In this document: piece by piece, positions 21,216-31,735 of the stretch
Numbering within the stretch: the stretch's first letter is position 1
Layout: the number at the start of each line of letters is the position of its first letter
DNA from: Carettochelys insculpta
Taxonomy: Eukaryota; Chordata; Testudines; Carettochelyidae
Length of the DNA: 64,000 nucleotides
NCBI RefSeq assembly: GCF_033958435.1
Contig: NC_134160.1
Span: 17,781,001 to 17,845,000 of the forward strand
Reading direction: 5' to 3'
The notes under the pieces: generated by a model
Seen by the model: only the letters and a program-made list of their open reading frames with translations
Told to the model about the DNA's origin: nothing
The model's database searches: none
Translations under genes and position numbers: made by a program

Positions 21216-22384
21216 AAGGAGGGGCCCCTTTCCCCGCTGCAGCAGCTCAGGGCTGGGGCCGGCGGGGAGGGGCTCCCCTCTGCGGCCATGTCAGCTTTGG
21301 GGCTTGGGGGAAGATCGCACCCCACCACAGCCCTATGGGAAGCAGCGGGGCCACACAGCAGGTGCGGGACTGAGGATCTCACCCAGTGCCTCCCTTCCCA
21401 GCACCACCAGTCTCGGCCTGTGGGGGAGGGGGCCAGGCGGGGCTGTGAAGCTGACCCTGCCCGAGAGGGGCGCTGCTCCAGCCCACCGAGCTGGAGAAGC
21501 GGGCGGCCGTCGCCTGCACATGGACCCATGGGTTCAGCAGACTGGGACAGGCTCTCGGGTCCAGCTGTGCATGGGAGGAGCTGGGAAGAGGCCGGGCGGA
21601 TGAACCCCTGGCACTTCCCCAGAAGTGCTTCAGCTGGAGGCTGGGGACGGACAGAGCTTGCGGGAGTCCTGGGGAGCTGAAGCTCTTCTTAGCATGTGCG
21701 CAACATGCCTCAGTGGCCCCGACTCTGGTGCACTGGCTGGCTCACAAGGACCTGCCCCATGAGCACAGAGCTGTGGCCCGGAGCAGAGCCCGACCTGAGC
21801 TGAGGGACAGAACGCAGCAGGAGCCAGGAGCCGAAATACCACGGAGACGTGGGCCTCAGCCCCCTAGCGGTGCCACCTGACCTGGGGCTGTGCACACAGG
21901 AGGGGAGGGGACCTCGCTGCGGTCCACAGTGCTGCAGCCACCCTCACCGGCGCGCCAGGGAACGCTTTCAGCTCCAGCTTCACCCCGGCCTTTATCAGCG
22001 GTGACCATTGTAGTTACTTTAATCATTGTGAATATCTTAGTTCCTGGTGCTTTTCAGCACACCTCCTCCTCTGGGGAGGGCCCTGCTGGTGGTGACGGGC
22101 TGTGTCGCGTGGCCTGGCCAGTTCCAGTCCCCCCTCCCCACTGGCCAGTGGGAGCCAGGCTCCCCCTCTCTCCACTCTCCCCGCTGGGGGGGGTTTCAGC
22201 TCCTCCCTGAGGCATTGCCCCCCGAGCAGCAAATACTGACATCTGCTCCATCGTCGTGCCATGGCTCCCTCAGCGTAAGGCCAGGTGTGGCCCTGGTGCC
22301 TCGGGAGGGGGGTGGCAGCCCTTGTCCCTGCAGCCAGCTGGGCTGAGAGGTTGGTACCCCCAGCCCCAAAGGAACCACAGCGTT
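21216..22384. other. No gene recognised; one AT-rich block
   Basis: GC-rich sequence with no domain in any frame. Positions 21985-22055 are AT-richer (GTAGTTACTTTAATCATTG), possibly a short conserved element. This is not testable from the sequence alone. Confidence 0.4.
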
Positions 22385-22732
22385 AGGGCAACCATATCTC
22401 CCTGTCCAAATACGGGACAGGGAGCTCTGGGGGTAGGCAGCTCCTCCAAGCCCCGGGGAGCCAGGCAGGAGGCGGCAGCTGCTGGCGATCCTCTGGAGCC
22501 CTGGGGAAGCCACAGCTGCTGGTGATCCCCCAGAGCCCCGTGGAATCCGCAGCTGCCAGCCCCCCGGGATCCCGGGGAAGCAGCAGCTGCACATGCTCAT
22601 CCAGCATCCCCACGGCTGGGAGGGTGGGGGCCAAATACAAGACAATTTACCCCTTTAAAAAAAAAGTCGGGTGCCTTTTTGGCATCCCACCTGCAGGAGC
22701 GTCCCGCCCAGTAGGGGACAGGTGGTCGCCCT
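22385..22732. mobile_element. Non-autonomous DNA transposon with short TIRs
   Basis: The left end AGGGCAACCATATCTCCC and the inverted right end AGGGCGACCACCTGTCCC form a matching terminal pair. Inside are CAAATACGGGACAGGG and CGGGTGCCTTTTTGGC, phrases of a common amniote MITE. The centre has an imperfect threefold GC-rich repeat around GCAGCTGC. No transposase is present and no target duplication is clear. Confidence 0.55.
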
Positions 22733-23128
22733 GCCCAGCTTGGAGATGAGGGGAAGCAGCATGCGTAGCGCCCATGGGCTTCTCAGCCTGCCAGTGTGAC
22801 TCTCCTGACTGCGCCAGGCACCCCCTTCCCACCTCTCCGAGCTGAGCACCTGCCCCAGTGAGCCTCAGAACCCACCAGCCAGGTTAGTGCCCAATAGCCA
22901 CCTGGTACACAGGCATCCTGCACACACTGGCAGAAGGGACCTCCCCAAGAAGGACCAGACCCCGGGAGTCCTGGCACCCTGTCCCCTGAGCACTCCTCTA
23001 GGGTCAGCTGGGCTGCCTCTCACTGCTTACGGGCATGCAGGGAAAGGCAGCTGTGGCATCCGACCATCCGTCCTGCGCTTACTTACCTTAGTGCCTGTCA
23101 GGGACTTCCCAACCCATTCCTTCTTATC
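22733..23128. other. No gene recognised
   Basis: Unique GC-rich sequence up to the tetranucleotide array. Nothing else is seen. Confidence 0.45.
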
Positions 23129-23378
23129 TATCTATCCATCTATCCATCTATCTATCCCCAGACACCCCCTCCGTCTATCTATCCCCAGACACCCCCTCCA
23201 TCTATCTATCCCCAGACACCCCCTCCATCTATCTATCTATCCCCAGACACCCCCTCTATCTATCTATCCCCAGATACCCCCTCTATTTATCTATCTATCC
23301 CCAGACACTCCCTCTATCTATCTATCTATCTATCTATCCATCCCCAGACACCCGCTCTATCTATCTATCCGTCTATCC
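23129..23378. repeat. (ATCT)n microsatellite interrupted by a longer unit
   Basis: ATCT runs alternate with CCCCAGACACCCCCTC, giving a compound repeat of roughly 30-40-bp units. Length variation between individuals is likely. Confidence 0.95.
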
Positions 23379-24187
23379 TGCCCCCCCAGCCATGGTAGCT
23401 GTGACCCCCCCATTGCTTTCCTTCGCACATGTTCACCCCCGCTGCACAGAATACGCAGTAGCAGCTTGTTGGTAAGGGATGCAAAGTCACGTCATTATTT
23501 TGCAGTAATCACCTGCTTCCCCTCAGGCCTGGCCCCTCGCTGAGGAGCCAGGGGCTGCGATGCCCATCGCTGGCAGCCCCGGGCCCTGTTTGTGGGCTCC
23601 TGTCTCTTTAAATGGAGACCCTTTCCCCGGGCCTGGAGGGCAGCAGAAGGGTTGTGGCTCTGGAAAGGAGCAAGGCAGGGAGAGGGAAGTGAGCTTTAAC
23701 AACTGCTCAGCCAGTCCCTGGGCACTCATTAATGTGTCCTGGTGCTTTCAATTATTGCCTCCTCTGCCATTGCCGTCATCTGTCTCTTCAAATCGACAGT
23801 ATAATAACCACTCAAGCAGAAATCCACTCCGCTGCCTGCCTGCCCCCCTGCTCCGGCAGCCCCTGCCCCCTCTGGCTGGCCCTGGCAACGCCTGTGCCCG
23901 GCCAGCCTGGGACACCTGCTTCCAACGCCCACCGTCCTGCTTGCATCCCGCTCCAGCCTCTGCCTGCCGCCCCGCCCAGGCCCCATGGAACGAGCGCCAG
24001 CCACCCCGCGCCTGGCAGGTCAGAGGCCTTCTCCTATAGAGGCTGGAGAAGTTCTACACACCGGCACGGACAGAGTTAGGCACCCCATTGTCACGGGCAT
24101 GCCCGGCTCCACACAGCAAGTACACCCCCAGCCACAGCAGGCGGAGGCAGGCGTGCCCACGCCCCAGCTGTGCAGGTGATATATGTG
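23379..24187. other. No gene recognised; candidate conserved block 23695-23835
   Basis: Positions 23695-23835 are AT-richer with GCACTCATTAATGTGTCC, CTTTCAATTATTGCC and AGTATAATAACC. The remainder is GC-rich, and its frames hold no domain. Confidence 0.35.
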
Positions 24188-24385
24188 CATGTATGCCCAC
24201 ACACAATCTCACACACATGCGTGCCGATACGTGTGCGCACACTGCAAGCTCTCACACTGCCACGTGCACACATCCCCGTGTGCAGTCACACACACGCGTG
24301 CACACACACACAAACCTATATACTGTGATGCAGGTGATGTGCAAACAGACAAGTGAACACACACACACACACACCCCACAATATA
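24188..24385. repeat. (CA)n-rich imperfect microsatellite
   Basis: Alternating CACACA runs with GTGTGC and CACGCG interruptions across about 200 bp. His- and Cys-rich apparent peptides are repeat artefacts. Confidence 0.85.
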
Positions 24386-25676
24386 CTCCAGTGACAACGC
24401 TCACACACCAACACACTAGCTCTTCCATGCCCAGTCTCAAGGAGCCTCGTTCCCACCCACACTCACTGGCATACATGCACCTCCCTGTTTCCAGCCTGGG
24501 GCTCCCACCCCAGGCGCCCCTTGACACACACCAGCTGGGGCTGAGTGGAGCAAACCTCTGTGGCAGCCCCAGACAGAGGCTGGTTGGCTGACCCGGGATG
24601 GGCGGAGAAAAGCGATTTGCGCTGGGCCTCGTCACTCACGTTGCAGCGCGCTGCTTTCAGGGGAGCTTAGTGGCAGGTTTCCTCAGCAGACCGTCCCCCT
24701 GTCTCCCCCTCTAGAGGGCAAGGGCTGTCTGGGGGGGGGGCTGCACCCCAGAACACACAAGAACCACACAGCCCTGGGTGAGCCAGATGAGACCCCATGG
24801 GCCTTTCCCACCATTAGCTCCTGCCTCTCTGGGGAGGCTGCAGCCTCCATGGGCACACAGAGGCAGCCTGGCCCAGGGAGCCCTGCATTCATCCTAGAGC
24901 TTGGGGGGAGCTGAGGCAGACCTGCTGCCAGTCCCAGGAGAAGCCAGCCCCACCTGGGCAGGTGCTCAGGTCTGTGGGGTGGGACATGGTCATGCCTGGA
25001 AGGGGGGAGGGCAGGCAGGTGGTAATGGGCCTAGTGGCCTCGAATGTGCTGCCCGGGGGGTGCCCCAAGTGCACGGGGCTTTGCAGCTCCGAGAAACATC
25101 CAGCCGCCGACCTGAGTGTGGGGGAGTCCAGGTGTGGCTGGAGGGGAGACCCCAGGCAGGGACTGCACAGGTAGGTCTTGGAGCTGGAGGCAGCGCCAGC
25201 ATCTGGCTGAGCTCCAAGCTGTGTGTCTCAAGGGCTCGTTGCAGCCCTGAGGGGATGGCCGGGAGCGGGGACTCCTCCCCGGAGCACAGGCTGCCATGAG
25301 CTCACCCCTGGGGAACGGCTCTGAGGAGTGTTCTGCAGCGCCCGGTGCCCAGTGCCCGGAGTAGGAGCAGGTGGGGCCGAGCACGCTCTGAGCACAGGCC
25401 ACGGGGCTTCTGCGTGGGCTGTTTGGCCAACGTCCCGCATCCCAGCGGCTCAGTGTCACTCACTGGCCTGGAGCCCCAGAGGGGAGACCTGGCCCCCCAC
25501 CTGCCCCAGCCCTGATGCAAGGGGGAGGGTCTGCTCCCCACCTGGCAGGAGATCAGGTCATGGCAGTTGCCAGCCAGCCTGGCATTTGGGGAGCTGGCAG
25601 GTCTGTGACCTTTTCCCCCAGTTGCTGGGTGTGGCCAGGCCTCCCCATCTGCCACGCCCCCCCAGCCCCGCAATTT
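24386..25676. other. No gene recognised
   Basis: GC-rich unique sequence. Several 130-160-codon open frames exist on both strands but overlap each other and lack motifs. Confidence 0.45.
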
Positions 25677-25681
25677 CTGAT

Positions 25682-26080
25682 TGTGATGGGGTTCTGGGGT
25701 CCCCCAAGCTCTGCACCCTGTCCGCAGGCAGGAGAGTTTCTTACTCAGCAGGAAAACAGCAGGTTTATTAGCCAACAGGACACAGCATCGTACAGAGGAG
25801 TCAGTACAGCAGGCAGAGACAGCCAGTTTAATCCATGTTGGGGAGAGGAGGCCCCGAGGGGCCCCCAGAGCCGGGGCATGGCCCCCTCCTTGGTCTTTCT
25901 CTTCCTTAGCCCAGACTTACTGCTTCCAACTCCCAGTTCCAATTCAAACCCCTCAGGCTCCACCTCCTCCTTTGTCTACAGTACAAAGGTGTTACCTGGT
26001 CATAAAGGTTACCCTCAGCAGGAGCCCCACACCCTCTGTGAGCCACTCACACACACACAGGTATCCCCCACTTCATCACA
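25682..26080 (-). mobile_element. Solo LTR with 5-bp target duplication CTGAT
   Basis: Nearly collinear with the LTRs at 49.6 and 53.2 kb. It begins TGTGATGG and ends TTCATCACA, with CTGAT at 25677-25681 and 26081-26085. The inverted polyadenylation signal (TTTATT in GGTTTATTAGCC) sets the minus orientation. It differs from the young pair by scattered substitutions, for example GTTTCTTACTCAG in place of GACTCTCACTCAG. Confidence 0.92.
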
Positions 26081-26139
26081 CTGATCTCCCAGGCCGGGCT
26101 GGGCTGCACCCCTACCCTGAGCAACTGTGGCAAACAGCA

Positions 26140-26640
26140 GCTGTTTAGCCAGTTTGGCCCTTGTGTGTGAGCCTGTGGTCAGTCCGTGCAGTGCCAGGCC
26201 GCCCGTCTCTCAGGTCGTTTGCAGACGTGGCTGATGTTCCGTGTGTATCATCAACGAGTGCTTCGCAGTTGTTCAGTCCAAAGGCGAGTGTCCAGCCCCA
26301 GAGAATCCACTTTCCAGCCAGCTCTTCATGCAGGCCAGAGGGCGGTTTGGGCTCCCATTCCACCTCTTGCTGGCGCCGCAGGTTGAAAAGCAGCACTTGG
26401 TGCTCATGCAGCCTTTTACCCACAGTCTCAAAGCACTCGGCAAGCAGGCGAGAAGCCTTGTCCTTGGGGGGGCGGGGCACTGGGGGGCACAGTGACGTAC
26501 CCGCATTACACGGCGCCAGCATGGAATCCAGTTGGCTGAGTTCCAGTGTGGTGCCCTGCCGCAGGACGGTGCTGTCTCCAGCTGCAGCATAACCCGAGTC
26601 CAATGGCGGGACGAACTGAGCCCAGAGGAAACAAGTGACT
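26140..26640 (-). other. Open frame of unknown origin, possible exon or old element
   Basis: On the minus strand a frame of about 158 codons follows a pyrimidine tract and AG (CTTGTTTCCTCTGGGCTCAG near 26615-26637) that resembles a splice acceptor. It ends at a TAA near 26145. The peptide has a charged central stretch (KDKASRLLAECFETVGKRL) but matches no family I know. The first in-frame initiator is TTG, so it would need splicing. Chance openness in GC-rich DNA is at least as likely. Confidence 0.15.
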
Positions 26641-26675
26641 GATCAGCAGCAGCTGCCGATATGCCCTTGCCTAGC

Positions 26676-26770
26676 GTGCATGCCCACATGCGCGCACACG
26701 CGTCCACACGCGTGCACACGCCCCCACACGTGCGCACACGCCCCCACACGTGCGCACATGCACGCACACT
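26676..26770. repeat. (CA/CG)-rich alternating purine-pyrimidine repeat
   Basis: Units of ACACGCGTCC and ACACGTGCGC repeat with a 10-20-bp rhythm (CCCCCACACGTGCGCACACG occurs nearly twice). Z-DNA-prone composition. Confidence 0.85.
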
Positions 26771-27924
26771 GAGTGGCCTTTAAGGAGCTGGGATGCTGAC
26801 CCCACAGAGCAGACTTTGCCCAGCGCCTGGACACATGATGAGGCAGATGCAGGCCGGGAACGTACACACAGGCTGTGGGACCCTGGACTGAGGCCAGACA
26901 ACCAGGCCACAGTCACCCCCGGGTCTGGCTGACCCAGCCGCATCTCGCTGCGCTCAGCGTGAACGTTGAATCCGAGCCTGTTTCCACTGGCCACCCCTCG
27001 GGCTCAGTGCAAGAGCCCAGGCTTCCTGCTGCGCCACCGCTGAAATACGAGGCAAAGTTGGATCCCTGGCATCACCCAGCACTTTCAGGTGCCCTCCGGC
27101 TCTCACATCCCCTCCCTAGAACAAGGCTGCCTGGGGCTGGTTTGGAAGGAGGCAGCTGGAGCTGGCTCTGGGTAGCCCGACCACTGGTCTGCAGGCCCAG
27201 CTGAGGCTGAGAGTGCAGCACTGGAATGCCCAGGAACAGCAGCAGAAATTTCTCTCTTTCCACTAGTTCTGCGTCCTTGTGCTTAGACAGCTGCCTTGCA
27301 GCTGTGGAACCCTGGCCTCTTCCCCACATACGTGCACGTATCCCAGCGACATCACTGCCTGGTTCACTGCGCTCCGGTGGGCAGGGCTGCCTGCAGAGCC
27401 CTGCTGCGGATGCCGAGTGCTCATCTAGCCTTGCCAAGGCCTCTGCCGGGGGCTGCCAGCCTGGAGAGGGCAGGTGCGGACAGCATCCAGCTCAGATCCT
27501 CAGTAGCTCCTCTGGTGCACAGCCCTCGCCCCACGTGGGGAGGGAAGCGTGCACTCCTCCCAGCCGCCAGCGCTTCCCCTAACTGGCACCTACAAGCAGG
27601 CTTGGCTCCGGTGCCAGGGCCCTGCGCCGGGGCCCACAGGCACCAAGCCACCGGGCCTGGCCCAGCCTGTTTGCCATGTCTCCAGCATCACGAAACCATG
27701 CAGCATTGGAGTGGGCCAAAGCACCCTTGCCAATGACCCTTGTGATGACGGCTGGCGCGCTCTAGTTGGGAGTGAGTCACAAATCCAGGCTTCCCTTATT
27801 CGTCCAGAGCAGCTTGGACTCCCACCCGCTTCCCGCACACACACGTGCCCTCGCACACATATGCACAAGACACACACTGCACTGGCCCCCTCCTTCCACC
27901 CTCGTTCAACTGCTGGCAGCACCC
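26771..27924. other. No gene recognised
   Basis: GC-rich unique sequence. A short CA-rich stretch lies at 27836-27882. No domain is found in any frame. Confidence 0.45.
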
Positions 27925-27954
27925 TTTGAGGAGAGGCGCTGTGCCCAGCGCTCA

Positions 27955-28080
27955 GAGAAGCAGGCCGGGCCCCAGGAGTCCCAGGGTTTGCTTCCAGCAC
28001 TGCTATTGCCTCCCTGTGGCTAGGTGACTTCCCCACGCTGGGTCTCGGTTTCCCCTCTGGGCTCTGAGGATTAGATTATG
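27955..28080 (+). mobile_element. MIR SINE remnant
   Basis: The forward MIR order is visible: GGTTTGCTTCCAGCACTGC, CTAGGTGACTTCCCC, GGTCTCGGTTTCCCC and CTGAGGATTAG. Old copy. Confidence 0.65.
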
Positions 28081-28184
28081 CCGCCATCTCCAAGGAGAGT
28101 GGGGAGCATGTTTGTGGAGAGCGGCAAGTGCCAGGTGGGCTGGAGCAGACGGGGAGCGGCGCTAGCTAAGCACACGGATAGGTA

Positions 28185-28290
28185 GGTGCAGTTAGTCCGT
28201 TGTCGTTAGAAGTGTTATTAATTATTCTTATTTCCTAGGCCAGGCCGTTTCCTTTCCCGTTTATGGCCTGTGACTGCTATTTGCACTTTG
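28185..28290. promoter_or_regulatory. AT-rich block, candidate conserved element
   Basis: Contains GTTATTAATTATTCTTATTT and TGCTATTTGCACTTTGC in GC-rich surroundings. Not a recognised repeat. Conservation is untested. Confidence 0.2.
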
Positions 28291-28589
28291 CTGTGCAGCA
28301 TAAAGATACCTGCTGCTGGGTGACACCTGCGAGCTCGTGGGGAGGGACCTGCTGGTGGCAGGGCAGGAGACGTGAGTGGTTTGCTTGTGGGTACAGTAAA
28401 TAGGTGAACAAGAGCAGAAGACTTTGGTGGCTTTCCTGGTTGTCACCAGCTGACCTGATCCCCAGGCCGGGTCGATCCCCACAGACCAGCCTGGGAGCGG
28501 ACACAGGTCAGGAGCACAGGCAAGCAAGGACCTGTGTCTGTCTCTTCTCCCCAGCCCTCTCCACGTCCCCATCTCGCTCGCTGGCTCTC

Positions 28590-28745
28590 TGCTAATCCCC
28601 ACAAATGCGAAGGGATTTAAATGGGTATTTTCAAAACTAATCCAGGCTCCGGAGCTGCTCTGCAGCCACTCCCATTTCATGTGGTGCCTTTGCTGGCTTT
28701 GTGAGGCCCCTAATCAAAGAGCGAGACAATTAGGTTAATGGCAGG
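28590..28745. promoter_or_regulatory. AT-richer block, candidate conserved element
   Basis: Contains TGCTAATCCCC, GGATTTAAATGGG, AACTAATCC, CCCTAATCAAAG and ACAATTAGGTTAATGG. Several OTX/PITX-type TAATCC cores and a TAATTG-type core lie in 150 bp. Functional meaning is speculative. Confidence 0.25.
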
Positions 28746-29244
28746 GCCGCCTGCACAGCCTCCCGCACCATTCACAGCAGGCCAGGACGCTGGCCCCGTG
28801 CCCCACAGACAAGTGCCCAGACACGCTGCAGAGGGACGGAGTGGGATGTCGTCCCACAAACCCCCGGGGAGTCCCGAGAACAAGCGGGTTGTAGGAGATC
28901 CCTGCTCGGGCTCTGCCAAGGGATGGCAGCACAAGCCAGGCTCGCAGCTTATCCCACCTGTCCCTGACCCTGACCCTGTCCCTGGGAGGACTCTTGGTGG
29001 GAGGGGGCCCAGCTGGTCTGGGGGGAGCTGGAGGAGTGGTCCGCAGGGAACATGCATCACCCAGCAGCACCCTGTCAAACCCCACAGTGCCGGCTTCCAG
29101 CTGACAGCCAGCGCCGAGGGCTGGCCAAGGTGAGCACCAGAGAAGCACTGAGGGCAGGTCTGCGCATCGCCTCGCCTCTGGCTGGCCTCGGAGCAGACCG
29201 CATGGGGTTCACACAAACGAAACAAGGCCTTGGCTGGCTGGGGA
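28746..29244. other. No gene recognised
   Basis: Unique GC-rich sequence leading into the telomere-like block. It includes a small CCCTGACCCTGACCCTGTCC run near 28962-28982. Confidence 0.45.
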
Positions 29245-29520
29245 AGGTTAGGGTTAGAGAAGGGTTAAGGTCAGAGCTGGGTTATGATTAGTCGAAGGCT
29301 CGAGTTGAGGGCTGAGTCGGGGCTAGGAGTAGAGAGGGGTCAGGACTATGGTAAGGTTAGCACTGGGAGTAAGGCTGGGTTAAGGCGAGATTTAGGGTGA
29401 GGACTGGGTTAAAGCTAGAGATGGGATTAGGGCTGGGTTAAGGTTAGCATTGGGGTGGGGGCTATGGTAAAGTTAGATTTGGGATTAGGGCTGGGTTAAA
29501 TTTGGTATTTTGGGTTAGAA
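29245..29520. repeat. Degenerate telomere-like (GGGTTA-type) repeat
   Basis: The plus strand is built from variants of GGGTTAAGG, GGTTAGCA and GGGATTAGGGCTGGGTTA. Exact TTAGGG hexamers occur at about 29249, 29391, 29427 and 29485. Spacing is irregular. It could be a decayed interstitial telomeric tract or an independent G-rich minisatellite. Confidence 0.5.
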
Positions 29521-29966
29521 ATGAACAAAGAGACAAACGCAAAAGTTTAAAATCCTGGTGAAGTTTCATTAAGTTCTCTTGTGTAAGTGGTCCCACACGG
29601 CCTCTTTGGATAAGGACAGGACACAAAAATGCCACCAGGGAGGCTTCTCTAGAGAAATTTCCCATCCAGCCAAACCCTGGGAGTAGAACCCCCTCACCAG
29701 GAAGCCCCAACCTTGTGACACTCTTTGGCTCTGTTTGCGATTACAGCCGAATTTTTAGCTGCTGAACTCACATGCTCCCCCTTTTTCTGGTTAAAAACAC
29801 CCCCCCACCCCTAGAGGGTTCACACTGCTGCACATGAAAAGTCAAGCTAAGAGGGCATTTCCCTCGAAATAATAACTCAAGCTCTGTGAAGACGTTCATA
29901 ACACACACACACCGCTCCCCTGAGTTGAAAATGAACATGTGAACAAAGCACAGCAATTATCAGCTG
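29521..29966. other. No gene recognised
   Basis: Moderately AT-rich spacer between the telomere-like block and the 48-bp array. Short open frames only. Confidence 0.4.
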
Positions 29967-31340
29967 ATGCGAACGCTCCTTTGCCAGTGCTACGGCTGTG
30001 AGCTGCGGCTGTAAATGCGAACGCTCCTTTGCCAGTGCTGCGGCTGTGAGCTGCGGCTGTAAATGCGAACGCTCCTTTGCCAGTGCTACGGCTGTGAGCT
30101 GTGGCTGTAAATGCGAACGCTCCTTTGCCAGTGCCGCGGCTGTGAGCTGCGGCTGTAAATGCGAAAGTTCCTTTGCCAGTGCTGCGGCTGTGAGCTGCGG
30201 CTGTAAATGCGAAAGTTCCTTTGCCAGTGCTGCGGCTGTGAGCTGCGGCTGTAAATGCAAACGCTCCTTTGGCAGTGCTGCGGCTGTGAGCTGCGGCTGT
30301 AAATGCGAAAGCTCCTTTGCCAGTGCTGCGGCTGTGAGCTGCGGCTGTAAATGCGAACGCTCCTTAGGCAGTGCTACGGCTGTGAGCTGCGGCTGTAAAT
30401 GCGAACGCTCCTTTGCCAGTGCTACGGCTGTGAACTGCGGCTCTAAATGCGAACGCTCCTTTGGCAGTGCTACGGCTGTGAACTGCGGCTCTAAATGCGA
30501 ATGCTCCTTAGGCAGTGCTACGGCTGTGAACTGCGGCTCTAAATGCGAATGCTCCTTAGGCAGTGCTGCGGGTGTGAGCTGTGGCTGTAAATGCAAACGC
30601 TCCTTTGCCAGTGCTGCGGGTGTGAACTGTGGCTGTAAATGCGAACGCTCCTTTGGCAGTGCTGCGGGTGTGAACTGTGGCTGTAAATGAGAACGCTCCT
30701 TTGGCAGTGCTGCGGGTGTGAGCTGCGGCTGGAAATGCGAACGCTCCTTTGGCAGTGCTGCGGGTGTGAACTGTGGCTGTAAATGCGAACGCTCCTTTGG
30801 CAGTGCTGCGGGTGTGAGCTGCGGCTGTAAACGCGAACGCTCCTTTGGCAGTGCTGCGGGTGTGAGCTGCGGCTGTAAACGCGAACGCTCCTTTGGCAGT
30901 GCTGCGGCTGTGAGCTGCGGCTGTAAACGCGAACGCTCCTTTGGCAGTGCTGCGGCTGTGAGCTGCGGCTGTAAATGCGAACGCTCCTTAGGCAGTGCTG
31001 CGGCTGTGAGCTGCGGCTGTAAACGCGAACGCTCCTTTGGCAGTGCTGCGGGTGTGAACTGTGGCTGTAAATGCGAACGCTCCTTTGGCAGTGCTGCGGG
31101 TGTGAACTGTGGCTGTAAATGCGAATGCTCCTTAGGCAGTGCTGCGGGTGTGAGCTGCGGCTGTAAATGCGAACGCTCCTTTGGCAGTGCTGCTGGTGTG
31201 AACTGTGGCTGTAAATGCGAACGCTCCTTAGGCAGTGCTGCGGGTGTGAGCTGCGGCTGTAAATGCGAACGCTCCTTAGGCAGTGCTGCGGGTGTGAGCT
31301 GCGGCTGTAAATGCGAACGCTCCTTTGCCAGTGCTGTAGC
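29967..31340. repeat. 48-bp minisatellite, about 29 monomers
   Basis: ATGCGAACGC begins at 29967 and, in the last monomer, at 31311, which is exactly 28 periods of 48 with no net indel. The monomer reads ATGCGAACGCTCCTTTGCCA, then GTGCTGCGG and CTGTGAGCTGCGGCTGTAA. Because 48 is a multiple of three, frames on both strands stay open. The plus strand gives a Cys-rich 16-residue repeat (CGCKCERSFASAAAVS) with one stop near 30688. The minus strand gives a 16-residue repeat (ALPKERSHLQPQLTPA) inside a 583-codon frame that starts at an ATG (31628). The simultaneous openness argues for a non-coding minisatellite. Confidence 0.95.
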
Positions 31341-31735
31341 CATGTGAATGCAATTATTTGACTTTGCTTTTTTTGACCTTGGGAGGTTGAAAAAAGTGTC
31401 ATTGGAAAAAAACTGCAGTGCAGACAAAGCAGGAGTGGGGAACTTTTCTGTGGTGAAAGCCCCTGCCCCAGAGTGGGGGCCAAACACAGGTGAGAAGGAA
31501 AAGCAAAAGATGCTCCTCTCACTCCCCTCACTGTCCAGCCAACTGCATGGCTTACCCAGCGCCTGATTCATTGCATGGCTTACCCAGCTGCTTACCCAGC
31601 TGCATGGCTTACCCAGCGCCTGATTCATTCGCTTGGGCGCCTGGGGCTAGTAGATTTTTTGCAGCTCCTCCAGGCTCTGGGCTGCAACCAAAAATGAGGG
31701 GTTCACTGTGTGGGAGAGGGTTGCCGGGGAGCAAG
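31341..31735. other. Spacer between arrays with a small imperfect duplication
   Basis: 31545-31632 repeats GCATGGCTTACCCAGC and GCCTGATTCATT. The rest is unassigned. No gene is seen. Confidence 0.45.

Noticed and set aside
29245..29520. A genuine telomere end
   Set aside because: Only four exact TTAGGG units, irregular spacing, and sequence continues on both sides. At most a degenerate interstitial tract.
29998..31347. Cys-rich keratin-associated or metallothionein-like repeat protein on the plus strand
   Set aside because: The CGCKCERS-type peptide is a by-product of a 48-bp DNA repeat that is open on both strands. There is a stop near 30688 and no gene structure.
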